A stretch of 64,000 nucleotides of DNA. It comes from Kiritimatiellia bacterium. GTDB taxonomy: Bacteria; Verrucomicrobiota; Kiritimatiellia; CAIVKH01. The stretch spans positions 212,291-276,290 of the forward strand of contig JAMLJG010000001.1 in assembly GCA_023953695.1 (NCBI GenBank), written 5' to 3'. The notes below the pieces were generated by a model. That model did no database searches. It was not told where the DNA came from and was given only the letters and a program-made list of their open reading frames with translations. Every line of letters begins with the position of its first letter. Within the stretch, counting starts at the first letter, position 1. Positions 36,147 to 44,455 of this stretch are shown here, piece after piece. A program made the translations under genes and the position numbers.

Positions 36147-36473
36147 ATGCGCCTGATGCTCATGCTTGCGTTTGTCTTCTTGCTGCAATCCGGTCTCGCA
36201 GAAACCGGAAAAGCAGAGAGTGTGGTCGTTAAGACTACGGGTCGTGCGATTGTTGGTATGACCACGGCTGAGTTGAAGGAGTTGACCGATGCTCTTCCGG
36301 CTCTTCTGCCGAATGAAGTCCGGGTTCTGGCCATCACTATTCAGAGTGGGTCCAAAGCCACGGTTCGGACGGGTAAGATTGATGGGCCGCTATCCGGTGG
36401 CGGTGAAATGTACGAGTTGTCGAAGAAGGACGGCCGATGGATCATTAGTGGCCGGTACAACTGGATTTCGTAG
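36147..36473 (+). CDS. Putative periplasmic immunity protein of cassette B
   Basis: 108 aa from the ATG at 36147, 13 nt after the HExxH tip. Signal peptide MRLMLMLAFVFLLQSGLA, then a small domain (TTAELKELTDALPALLP, VRVLAITIQSGSKATV, MYELSKKDGRWIISGRYNWI). No family recognised. Export would fit protection against a toxin acting in the envelope. Role inferred from position. Confidence 0.55.
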   Translation: MRLMLMLAFVFLLQSGLAETGKAESVVVKTTGRAIVGMTTAELKELTDALPALLPNEVRVLAITIQSGSKATVRTGKIDGPLSGGGEMYELSKKDGRWIISGRYNWIS

Positions 36474-36482
36474 ATACAGCGG

Positions 36483-36655
36483 TGGCCCCGGAAAACGGAG
36501 CCAGGGGGCTAGTTATGGTTTGAGGTGAGATTCTCCCTGCGGTAGCCCTGTTGGAACGACAGGGCAGAAACGAGGAGAACAATGAAGCGGACACGACGGA
36601 ACCATAGTGCGGAGTTCAAGGCCCGGATAGCCCGGGAGGCCCTGCGGGGCGGGAA
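36483..36655 (+). mobile_element. Truncated IS3-family left end with orfA start
   Basis: Begins TGGCCCCGGAAAACGG. After a ~100-bp leader and RBS, the ATG at 36582 opens MKRTRRNHSAEFKARIAREA, the N-terminus of IS3-type OrfA. The frame is cut after about 23 codons exactly where the RAYT element begins (36656). No OrfB or right end is found in the window. Confidence 0.8.
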
Positions 36656-37686
36656 GAGGGGTCAGTTCTTGGTAACGTATAGTCTTGGTCGTTATCAGAG
36701 CAGTCCTTTGCGCCAATGGTACAGCCGGTTATTCAAGTGGCCGGCCGTGCCCATGTGCAGACGCGCGGCGATCCACTTCACGCTCATCAGCGTTTCCGCG
36801 CGCAAGCGGGCGGCCAGCTCCACCTTCATCCGATCCCCTTTGGCTCGCTCCTCCAAGTCGGATTCCTCCCATCCGCGGTGCCTTAACTCCTTCCGAATCA
36901 ACCGCTCTGCCTGAACTTCCGCAGATTCCGCGCGTTCGCTCCCATAGTGTTCCGCTCCCATGCGTTCGGATACTTGTGCCAATAACTCCTGACGGAAAGT
37001 TTCATCCCCGAAGCACCACCCTCGCCGAATCGCCGCATACTCAACCGGCACATCCCCCGATCGTCTTGCCTCGATCGCACGCTCCAGCGCCCGGCGTCCT
37101 GCTGCACTGTCCTTGGGAACACCACTCTCTCCCATCAGCCGATCCACGCGCAGCCACGGCCATCGCTTGCCCGGAGTCTTCATATATTCCGGCCAACTGC
37201 TCCAGCGATACGTCACCAATCGTTCATCCGCCGCCAGCAGTCCGGCTCGAAAGGATTCAAGTGAACGTAGTCACAAACCGTTCGGAAATACCGTCACCTG
37301 TGCCGTCAACCACCAAGGCTTTATAGCGCCCGGCAAACACAGGACCTGATCGCCGATGTCGGCGGTTGAAGCGCATCGTATAGGTACCCAGCAAACCACT
37401 TCATCCTCGTTACTCAAATTGCCCTGTGGTGTTTCCACCACAAGGTGAAAATGGTTGTCCATCAAGCAGAGCGCATGCACTTCCCAGCCCGACTTCTCGC
37501 ACACCTCACCCACCGCGATCAGAAACCCGTCCCGATCTCCGTCGTCCAGGAAGATTGCCTCCCGCCGATCTCCGCGGCTCAACACGTGATAGATCGCTCC
37601 CGGATACTGCACTCGTAACTTTCTCGCCATGTCACAAGAGACTAGCCACCCGAGATAAAATAATCAATACCAAGAACTGACCCCTC
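36656..37686 (-). mobile_element. RAYT element copy 1 (1031 bp)
   Basis: Bounded by the perfect inverted repeat GAGGGGTCAGTTCTTGGTA (36656-36674) and its complement (37668-37686). Contains a REP-associated tyrosine transposase gene on the minus strand. Inserted into the IS3 remnant on the left. Confidence 0.85.
36695..37630 (-). pseudogene. REP-associated tyrosine transposase, copy 1, frameshifted
   Basis: Start 37630, MARKLRVQYPGAIYHVLSRG. The Y1 transposase HUH motif is in CLMDNHFHLVVETP. The frame breaks after about residue 72 and the YVHLNP Tyr region is disrupted. The second half (from TYRWSSWPEYMKTPGKRWPW to LNNRLYHWRKGLL) is continuous in another frame, including a helical C-terminal domain KWIAARLHMGT. 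RAYTs mobilise REP palindromes in other bacteria. Confidence 0.88.
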
Positions 37687-37928
37687 TCGCTTCGAAAACT
37701 CCGGCGACGGGGTGTTTTTGTCTCTTGACTGTCACCTCTAATGAGTGACCCCTCTCGCCACGTGCCCGCGCAACCTTCAAGGCGCGTCGCTTCGCGCGGC
37801 AGCGGGGTCTGCGAGCAAGAGGCCTGCCAGTTTTACTGGCGGGACTCTTGCCGGGGGGATGGGTGGGTTAGCTGCCCGGATGCCAGGTTCCCTGGCGGCC
37901 GGGCTGCGGGGTAGACATCGAAAGAAGT
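37687..37928. repeat. Spacer of the 2-kb tandem duplication, copy 1
   Basis: Non-coding. Starts at the RAYT 1 end and is repeated at 39694-39929 with few differences (from TTCGAAAACTCCGGCGACGG, 37691 versus 39694). Contains TGACCCCTCTCGC at 37746-37758, the same 13-mer that forms the right end of the RAYT elements. Confidence 0.75.
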
Positions 37929-38321
37929 TCAAGACGAATGGCCTAGCTTCTTCTCCAATGCATCAATGGCCGGAAGAACTTTCTTGCCGAGTTCCGAGTC
38001 TTCTCCCACGAGTTCCCGATACTTGCTGAACGCATTTAATGCTTCCCGTGGGTCACCGTGGCGATACAGGAAAGAAGCCCACCCACCCCAAAAGTTAGGA
38101 CTATTGTTGTCGAAACTTAGTGCACGAAGGTAGCAAGCCCTCGCTTCACCGACGTTGCCCAGCTCCTCATGGCAGCACGCCAAGTCATACCACGGTGAGC
38201 CGTGCTCGAAATTCGGGTTACTATCCAACAGCTCTTTGAGTAAAGGTACAGCGTCGGCCCACCGGCTGTTGCGCATATGCGCTAGAGCTTGTTCTTCCAA
38301 CTCTGCGACGTTCGTCATCAT
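37929..38321 (-). CDS. Small TPR protein, putative immunity, copy 1
   Basis: 130 aa, intact. Two to three TPR units (ALAHMRNSRWADAVPLLKEL, PWYDLACCHEELGNVGEARA, WASFLYRHGDPREALNAFSK). No signal peptide. The start overlaps the stop of the upstream toxin-tip remnant (TGA/ATG within 38318-38321), the arrangement of toxin-immunity pairs. The copy at 39930-40322 differs in the CCHEEL/CCHDEL residue. Confidence 0.7.
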   Translation of the reverse strand: MMTNVAELEEQALAHMRNSRWADAVPLLKELLDSNPNFEHGSPWYDLACCHEELGNVGEARACYLRALSFDNNSPNFWGGWASFLYRHGDPREALNAFSKYRELVGEDSELGKKVLPAIDALEKKLGHSS

Positions 38322-38511
38322 TGTCCACCCTTCGGAAAGACGTGTAGATTATCAGTCCGAATCATTCTCGGATCTCCGGGGAACGCATTCCGGGGAACAA
38401 AGGTCTCTACATTGACGTGCGGGCTGAGCCCGTGAGGGTTTGTCACATCTAAACGTATTTGCTTGGTTCCATCAGCCGAACGCAAAATGAAGTCAGACTG
38501 TCCGGGAGGAA
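38318..38511 (-). pseudogene. C-terminal remnant of a toxin tip, copy 1
   Basis: About 64 codons: PPGQSDFILRSADGTKQIRL, VTNPHGLSPHVNVETFVPRN, AFPGDPRMIRTDNLHVFPKG. The style (PHVNVE...PGDPRMI...DNxH) is that of polymorphic-toxin C-termini. The 5' part has been replaced by the RAYT element at 38512, so no active domain remains. Confidence 0.6.
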
Positions 38512-39540
38512 GAGGGGTCAGTTTGAGAATGGCAGTCTTGGTCACCAGAGCAGTCCTGCGCCAATGGTACAGCCGGTTATTCAAGTGGCCCAGCCGTGAC
38601 CATGTGCAGACGCGCGGCGATCCACTTCACGCTCATCAGCGTTTCCGCGCGCAAGCGGGCGGCCAGCTCCACCTTCATCCGATCCCCTTTGGCTCGCTCC
38701 TCCAAGTCGGATTCCTCCCATCCGCGGTGCCTTAACTCCTTCCGAATCAACCGCTCTGCCTGAACTTCCGCAGATTCCGCGCGTTCGCTCCCATAGTGTT
38801 CCGCTCCCATGCGTTCGGATACTTGTGCCAATAACTCCTGACGGAAAGTTTCATCCCCGAAGCACCACCTCGCCGAATCGCCGACACCAACCGGCACATC
38901 CCCCGATCGTCTTGCCTCGATCGCACGGGCTGCTCCAGCGCCCGGCGTCCTGCCGCCGTACTGTCCTTGGGAACACCGCCTTCTCCCATCAGCCGATCCA
39001 CGCGCAGCCACGGCCATCGCTTGCCCGGAGTCTTCATATATTCCGGCCAACTGCTCCAGCGATACGTCACCAATCGTTCATCCGCCGCCAGCAGTCCGGC
39101 TCGTGCTGGATTCAAGTGAACGTAGTCACAAACCGTTCGGAAATACCCGTCACCTGTGCCGTCAACCACCAAGGCTTTATAGCGCCCGGCAAACACGTGA
39201 CCTGATCGCCGATGTCGGCGGCTGAAGCGCATCGTATAGGTACCAGCAAACCACTTCATCCCCGCCACCAAATTGCCCTGTGGTGTTTCCACCACAAGGT
39301 GAAAATGGTTGTCCATCAAGCAGAGCGCATGCACTTCCCAGCCCGACTTCTCGCACACCTCACCCACCGCGATCAGAAACCCGTCCCGATCTCCGTCGTC
39401 CAGGAAGATTGCCTCCCGCCGATCTCCGCGGCTCAACACGTGATAGATCGCTCCCGGATACTGCACTCGTAACTTTCTCGCCATGTCACAAGAGACTAGC
39501 CACCCGAGATAAAATAATCAATACCAAGAACTGACCCCTC
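38512..39540 (-). mobile_element. RAYT element copy 2 (1029 bp)
   Basis: Right end is the intact inverted repeat at 39522-39540. The left end keeps GAGGGGTCA (38512-38520) but then diverges (GTTTGAGAATGG). It is inserted in the toxin tip on the left. Confidence 0.82.
38577..39484 (-). pseudogene. REP-associated tyrosine transposase, copy 2, one frameshift
   Basis: The catalytic half is intact in one frame from 39484: NHFHLVVETPQGNLVAGMKW, HRRSGHVFAGRYKALVVDGT, GYFRTVCDYVHLNPARAGLL with the catalytic Tyr (in YVHLNP). The frame breaks near 38930-38970 and the C-terminal domain continues to 38577 in another frame. Of the three copies this has the best-preserved Y1 domain. Confidence 0.88.
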
Positions 39541-39929
39541 TCGCTTTGACCCCTCTCGCTTCGAAAACCTCGGGCGACGGGTAAGTGGTTCTGACTGTCA
39601 CCCTGCACGAGTGATCCTCCGCCTGGCGGCGAAACAATAGGCGCGATGGTCGTGGGTGGAAATGGCAATCAAGCGAGGACGGAACGGCCGAAGTTCGAAA
39701 ACTCCGGCGACGGGGTGTTTTTGTCTCTTGACTGTCACCTCTAATGAGTGACCCCTCTCGCCACGTGCCCGCGCAACCTTCAAGGCGCGTCGCTTCGCGC
39801 GGCAGCGGGGTCTGCGAGCAAGAGGCCTGCCAGTTTTACTGGCGGGACTCTTGCCGGGGGGATGGGTGGGTTAGCTGCCCGGATGCCAGGTTCCCTGGCG
39901 CTGGCTGCGGGGTAGACATCGAAAGAAGT
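39541..39929. repeat. Spacer of the 2-kb tandem duplication, copy 2, with extra 150 bp
   Basis: 39694-39929 repeats 37691-37928. The additional 39541-39693 is a degenerate second version of the same start (TCGCTTCGAAAACCTCGGGC) plus unrelated sequence. The 13-mer TGACCCCTCTCGC occurs at 39532-39544, 39547-39559 and 39749-39761. No gene. Confidence 0.7.
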
Positions 39930-40322
39930 TCAAGACGAATGGCCTAGCTTCTTCTCCAATGCATCAATGGCCGGAAGAACTTTCTTGCCGAGTTCCGAGT
40001 CTTCTCCCACGAGTTCCCGATACTTGCTGAACGCATTTAATGCTTCCCGTGGGTCACCGTGGCGATACAGGAAAGAAGCCCACCCACCCCAAAAGTTAGG
40101 ACTATTGTTGTCGAAACTTAGTGCACGAAGGTAGCAAGCCCTCGCTTCACCGACGTTGCCCAGCTCGTCATGGCAGCACGCCAAGTCATACCACGGTGAG
40201 CCGTGCTCGAAATTCGGGTTACTATCCAACAGCTCTTTGAGTAAAGGTACAGCGTCGGCCCACCGGCTGTTGCGCATATGCGCTAGAGCTTGTTCTTCCA
40301 ACTCTGCGACGTTCGTCATCAT
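39930..40322 (-). CDS. Small TPR protein, putative immunity, copy 2
   Basis: 130 aa, identical to copy 1 except Asp for Glu in CCHDELGN. Same overlap with the upstream tip remnant (40319-40322). Retention of an open frame in both copies while the neighbouring transposases are frameshifted suggests selection on this gene, or very recent duplication. Confidence 0.7.
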   Translation of the reverse strand: MMTNVAELEEQALAHMRNSRWADAVPLLKELLDSNPNFEHGSPWYDLACCHDELGNVGEARACYLRALSFDNNSPNFWGGWASFLYRHGDPREALNAFSKYRELVGEDSELGKKVLPAIDALEKKLGHSS

Positions 40323-40512
40323 TGTCCACCCTTCGGAAAGACGTGTAGATTATCAGTCCGAATCATTCTCGGATCTCCGGGGAACGCATTCCGGGGAACA
40401 AAGGTCTCTACATTGACGTGCGGGCTGAGCCCGTGAGGGTTTGTCACATCTAAACGTATTTGCTTGGTTCCATCAGCCGAACGCAAAATGAAGTCAGACT
40501 GTCCGGGAGGAA
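40319..40512 (-). pseudogene. C-terminal remnant of a toxin tip, copy 2
   Basis: Same ~64 residues as at 38318-38511 (SDFILRSADGTKQIRL to HVFPKGGQ), again cut on its 5' side by a RAYT element that begins at 40513. Confidence 0.6.
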
Positions 40513-41548
40513 GAGGGGTCAGTTCTTGGTAACGTATAGTCTTGGTCGTCATCAGAGCAGTCCTTTGCGCCAATGGTACAGCCGGTTATTCAAGTGGCCG
40601 GCCGTGCCCATGTGCAGACGCGCGGCGATCCACTTCACGCTCATCAGCGTTTCCGCGCGCAAGTGGGCGGCCAGCTCCACCTTCATCCGATCCCCTTTGG
40701 CTCGCTCCTCCAAGTCGGATTCCTCCCATCCGCGGTGCCTTAACTCCTTCCGAATCAACCGCTCTGCCTGAACTTCCGCAGATTCCGCGCGTTCGCTCCC
40801 ATAGTGTTCCGCTCCCATGCGTTCGGATACTTGTGCCAATAACTCCTGACGGAAAGTTTCATCCCCGAAGCACCACCCTCGCCGAATCGCCGCATACTCA
40901 ACCGGCACATCCCCCGATCGTCTTGCCTCGATCGCACGCTCCAGCGCCCGGCGTCCTGCTGCACTGTCCTTGGGAACACCACTCTCTCCCATCAGCCGAT
41001 CCACGCGCAGCCACGGCCATCGCTTGCCCGGAGTCTTCATATATTCCGGCCAACTGCTCCAGCGATACGTCACCAATCGTTCATCCGCCGCCAGCAGTCC
41101 GGCTCGTGCTGGATTCAAGTGAACGTAGTCACAAACCAGTTCGGAAATACCCGTCACCTGCGCCGTCAACCACCAAGGCTTTATAGCGCCCGGCAAACAC
41201 GTGACCATACCGCCGATGTCGGCGGTTGAAGCGCATCGTGGTATAGGGTACCCAGCAACCACTTCATCCCTGCCACCAAATTGCCCTGTGGTGTTTCCAC
41301 CACAAGGTGAAAATGGTTGTCCATCAAGCAGAGCGCATGCACTTCCCAGCCCGACTTCTCGCACACCTCACCCACCGCGATCAGAAACCCGTCCCGATCT
41401 CCGTCGTCCAGGAAGATTGCCTCCCGCCGATCTCCGCGGCTCAACACGTGATAGATCGCTCCCGGATACTGCACTCGTAACTTTCTCGCCATGTCACAAG
41501 AGACTAGCCACCCGAGATAAAATAATCAATACCAAGAACTGACCCCTC
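40513..41548 (-). mobile_element. RAYT element copy 3 (1036 bp)
   Basis: Bounded by the perfect inverted repeat GAGGGGTCAGTTCTTGGTA (40513-40531) and its complement (41530-41548). Left-end sequence matches copy 1 far more closely than copy 2. Confidence 0.85.
40552..41492 (-). pseudogene. REP-associated tyrosine transposase, copy 3, frameshifted
   Basis: N-terminal frame from 41492 keeps the HUH motif (NHFHLVVETP) and runs to about residue 84. A different frame is open through VCDYVHLNPARAGLLAADER and the whole C-terminal domain to 40552. Joining the frames of copies 2 and 3 gives a full-length RAYT of roughly 300 aa. Confidence 0.88.
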
Positions 41549-41573
41549 TCGCCTGCAGTGGCGTCGCTCTGCC

Positions 41574-41891
41574 GTGATAAATCAGATGCTCCTCAATGTA
41601 GCGATGCATGTTGCGAATACGGGGGAAATGCAGTTTGAGACCGAATCGCTGAGTGTTGTAGTTTCCAATGGCACTGAAAGTATCCAGGAAGATATGCGCC
41701 ACGGCCTTGCTTCGGTCACAATGGCTGAGAGCTATTTCGGCACGTACTACTATATGATCGCGACATCCAACAAACAGGCGTACATCTTCATTTTGAACAA
41801 GAAAACGGAGGGGCCTAGCAGGCTGGTTATCGAGCGGGGCGAGGGGCGAGCGGGGTCAACCCCCAAAATAAAGAATTGCGAGACGCGCTGA
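41574..41891 (+). CDS. Hypothetical protein
   Basis: 105 codons, GTG 41574 or ATG 41583. No signal, no known motif (SVVVSNGTESIQEDMRHGLA, YFGTYYYMIATSNKQAYIFI). Base composition is visibly more AT-rich than the core genes. It may be the end of another immunity or tip gene truncated by RAYT copy 3. Weak support. Confidence 0.3.
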   Translation: MINQMLLNVAMHVANTGEMQFETESLSVVVSNGTESIQEDMRHGLASVTMAESYFGTYYYMIATSNKQAYIFILNKKTEGPSRLVIERGEGRAGSTPKIKNCETR

Positions 41892-41928
41892 TTTTACCCA
41901 CCGGAAGCGGGCACGCCTCGGGGGAATA

Positions 41929-42380
41929 GGGGTCAGATAGCATGAAAGGCGGTTAGAGCTCCGGAGATGCGGCGTATAATGCCCATCAAGCTACTGAGGC
42001 GCGGCCATGGCGGCCCGCCAGGTGGCACGGAGGTAACCCCAATGCCCCCGCGAGATTGTCGGCGCGGTGGGTAGGCGTTGGCCCAACGCGCCGGAGCGGT
42101 TCGGGCGTTAGGGAGAGGGTTTTGCCGGGAACGGTCTGCGCGGTTTGCTTCAAACCGCCCTCTACCTTTTGATTGAGGCGTGGGGTGGATGGGGATGATG
42201 GCGAATGCTTTGGAAGTGTGCGAGTCGGGCGCGAGAGGTGTTGGTCGTTAGATATACAATATTGACGCGTGAGACGATGCGAGCGGGGCGAGCTGAGCTC
42301 GGCCGACCCGCATCATGGCGAGGTAGAAGTGAACGGACTTGCCGCCGCGTTGCGTACGGTCGGCGGACAGACTATTTCGC
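41929..42380 (+). repeat. Dispersed cassette repeat, copy B
   Basis: GGGGTCAGATAGCATGAAAG start at 41929, TATAAT at 41975-41980, REP-like pair at 42074-42092 (GCGTTGG/CCAACGC) and 42140-42159 (GCGGTTTG/CAAACCGC), then the shared stretch running into the Rhs 3' core near 42380. Collinear with copy A (34640-35090). No gene. Confidence 0.8.
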
Positions 42381-43355
42381 CGCCACGAGCAAGGTGCCCG
42401 TGGTTGCCCGAAACGCGGGGTATGCTTATGATGCGAATGGAAACATGACTAGGACGGGCAATTTGAATACGTCTGGGACAACGCCGACCGGCTCAAAGAA
42501 GTGCGCAAGGATGGGCAAGTCGTGATGACCTGCCGCTATGACGACACGCTCGGCGGTGCCGGTGGAATTGGTGGCATCCTGTCGTGCTCAACCTCCGCGA
42601 CCTCTACGGTCTACTATCACTACGACGCCAACGGAAACGTCATCGCCTGCACGGACAGCAGCGGCGCAGCCATCACGCGCCTCGACTACGGCCCGTTCGG
42701 AACCGTGCTGCTGCAATCCGGCGCCTACCAGCCGCGCTACCAGTTCTCAAGCAAGGAATATGACACCGCCACGGGACTGAACTATTACGGCTTCAGATAC
42801 TACAGCCCGGAACTTGGGCGGTTCATCTCCCGCGATCCCATCGGGGAGCGGGGAGGCGACAATCTATTTGCATTTTGCGCTAATGATGCAATCGGTCATA
42901 TTGACCTTGATGGAAGATACTGGAGTGGGGGGACGCCCGGCTCTATCGGTGTCGGATATTATAATGTGATTGGGGGTCAGATTACCTTCACGCTCGGTGG
43001 CACTTGTTGCAGAAATAATCGAATTACAGACTTTAGAACCGTTGAAATCTGCGGAGGAATTGGATTGGGAATGCACGGTGGTGGTGCTGGCGGGTCGTTG
43101 GGTGGTCTTGGCGGCAGTGGCGGCGGCGGTGGTAGTGGTGGCGGCGGTGGTGGAGACTGTCCGCCTGCATTTGATCACTATCTTAAGGTAATTGGTGTTA
43201 TATCAACGCCCATATTTGGCCCGCAGCTTAGTGTAGGGGTCGGAGTTGGTCCCACAATTGACGCAACGCTCGGCCTCGGTGCAGGGTGGACAATGGCAGC
43301 AGTATATTGCGTAGCGTGGACAGCATTTGACCCGACCAAGGAGTGCTGTGAATAA
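42381..43355 (+). pseudogene. Orphan Rhs C-terminal fragment D with Gly-rich tip
   Basis: One continuous frame from GTG 42501 to 43355 (284 codons); 42381-42500 is the same core in other frames. YYHYDANGNVIACTDSSGAA, YQFSSKEYDTATGLNYYGFR, GRFISRDPIGERGGDNLFAF, then a ~150-aa tip: GTCCRNNRITDFRTVEICGG, a poly-Gly/Ser run (~GGLGGSGGGGGSGGG), and a hydrophobic end GPQLSVGVGVGPTIDATLGL. The tip is membrane-active looking; family unknown. Confidence 0.75.
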
Positions 43356-43632
43356 TTGTCATGGCATTCTGGCGGTGGCAGCCTCTGCATTATTTTTTGT
43401 GGCGTGGATCGTTTCGTTTGCTTTGCATACGGTTGCATTTTGCAGGCATCGCAAACCCTCTGTTGTTTCGGATCCAATGTTAAACCCTATAGATGCGATG
43501 CGATTCGTTACAAAGCCTGAAGTATTCTTGAATCAAAGCGGTGTTCGGCTCGAGCGGTTGTCTAGGAAAATTCTTTGGATTGCCGGAGGGATTTGCTTTC
43601 CGTTGATTGGCTTAAGCATTTGCGCAGAGTAG
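43348..43632 (+). CDS. Putative two-TM immunity protein of cassette D
   Basis: 94 aa from GTG 43348, which overlaps the Rhs tip stop by 8 nt. AAGGAG lies 4 nt upstream, inside the tip gene. TTG 43327 is an alternative start. Two TM helices: ILAVAASALFFVAWIVSFAL and the C-terminal ILWIAGGICFPLIGLSI. A membrane immunity protein coupled to a hydrophobic, Gly-rich tip would fit a pore-forming or membrane-acting toxin. Inference. Confidence 0.55.
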   Translation: MNNCHGILAVAASALFFVAWIVSFALHTVAFCRHRKPSVVSDPMLNPIDAMRFVTKPEVFLNQSGVRLERLSRKILWIAGGICFPLIGLSICAE

Positions 43633-43638
43633 GTAAAG

Positions 43639-43880
43639 TGGTCAGATAGCATGAAAGGCGGTTAGAGCTCCGGAGATGCGGCGTATAATGCCCATCAAGC
43701 AACTGAGGCGCGGCCATGGTGGCCCGCCAGGTGGCACGGAGGTAACCCCAATGCCCCCGCGAGATCGTCGGCGCGGTGTGGGTAGGGCGCGTTGGCCCAA
43801 CGCGCCGGAGCGGGTTCGGGCGTGAGAGAGAGGGTTTTGCCGGTAACGAGTGGTGGCGGTTTGCGGCCAAGCCGTCCTAC
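43639..43880 (+). repeat. Dispersed cassette repeat, copy C (no Rhs part)
   Basis: GGTCAGATAGCATGAAAGG start, TATAAT at 43684-43689, perfect palindrome GGCGCGTTGG/CCAACGCGCC at 43786-43806 and a GGCGGTTTG-type unit at 43855-43876. Unlike copies A and B it is not followed by an Rhs fragment. 43881-44156 up to the tRNA holds no gene I can support. Confidence 0.8.
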
Positions 43881-44156
43881 TTTTTTGGGCGGAGAGCCGA
43901 CAACTGCAGACTCCGCGTGCGAGCGTGTTGTAGCTAATGAAACAGGCCTTGCCCCCGGATTTGGTGGAGAGCCGAAACGTTTTGGGTGGTGGAGCCGCTA
44001 CCGCGCTACTCGAACCTATTTTGCCAACAAGCTGGGCGGTGAAGTCCGGTAATGCTGGGGCCGGGCGTACCTCGCTGCAATGTTGCCTCGCCGGGCCTGC
44101 TCGTCCAGTTCCCTGAACCGTGGTGCTTGTGGTCCGCCATGCCGAAAAGTTACGGA

Positions 44157-44232
44157 TGGTGGAGGGTAAGGGAGTCGAACCCTCGACCTCGTGAATGCCA
44201 TTCACGCGCTCTACCAACTGAGCTAACCCCCC
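44157..44232 (-). tRNA. tRNA-Ala (GGC)
   Basis: 76 nt. Acceptor GGGGGGT with ACCCTCC (one G-T), D arm GCTC/GAGC, anticodon stem CGTGA/TCACG with loop ATGGCAT (anticodon GGC), T arm GAGGG/CCCTT with GTTCGAC loop. Encodes its own CCA end. Its 3' end faces the accessory region. Confidence 0.97.
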
Positions 44233-44455
44233 GCTGAATGAGGAGCCGCAAAGCTATCGGAGTGGGTGGGGTGTGTCAACCTTTGAGACGTTTCGATTTG
44301 TGCGCGCGGTGGCGGGTGTCCTTTCGGGCGATGGGCGACTTTTGGTTTTGACATTTTTTGTGCGTTCGTTGCTGATTTGTGAGTGGTGCGTGCGCATCAT
44401 GAAGCCCGTCGCATCCCGCTGTTGACGCGGAGGGCGCGGCGTGTTAAGGGGAGTC

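Noticed and set aside
36656..41548. Frameshifts in the RAYT and Rhs copies as proof of pseudogenes
   Set aside because: Many differences are single-base indels in repeats, which could also be consensus errors. They are labelled pseudogenes but this is not certain without reads.
43792..44052. Open frame between the last repeat cassette and the tRNA
   Set aside because: It starts inside the REP palindromes and has no RBS or recognisable domain; treated as non-coding.
32838..44232. Integrated element with tRNA-Ala attachment sites
   Set aside because: I looked near 32.8-33.4 kb for a copy of the tRNA 3' end (GGAGGGTAAGGGAGTCGAAC) and found none, so no att site is annotated.
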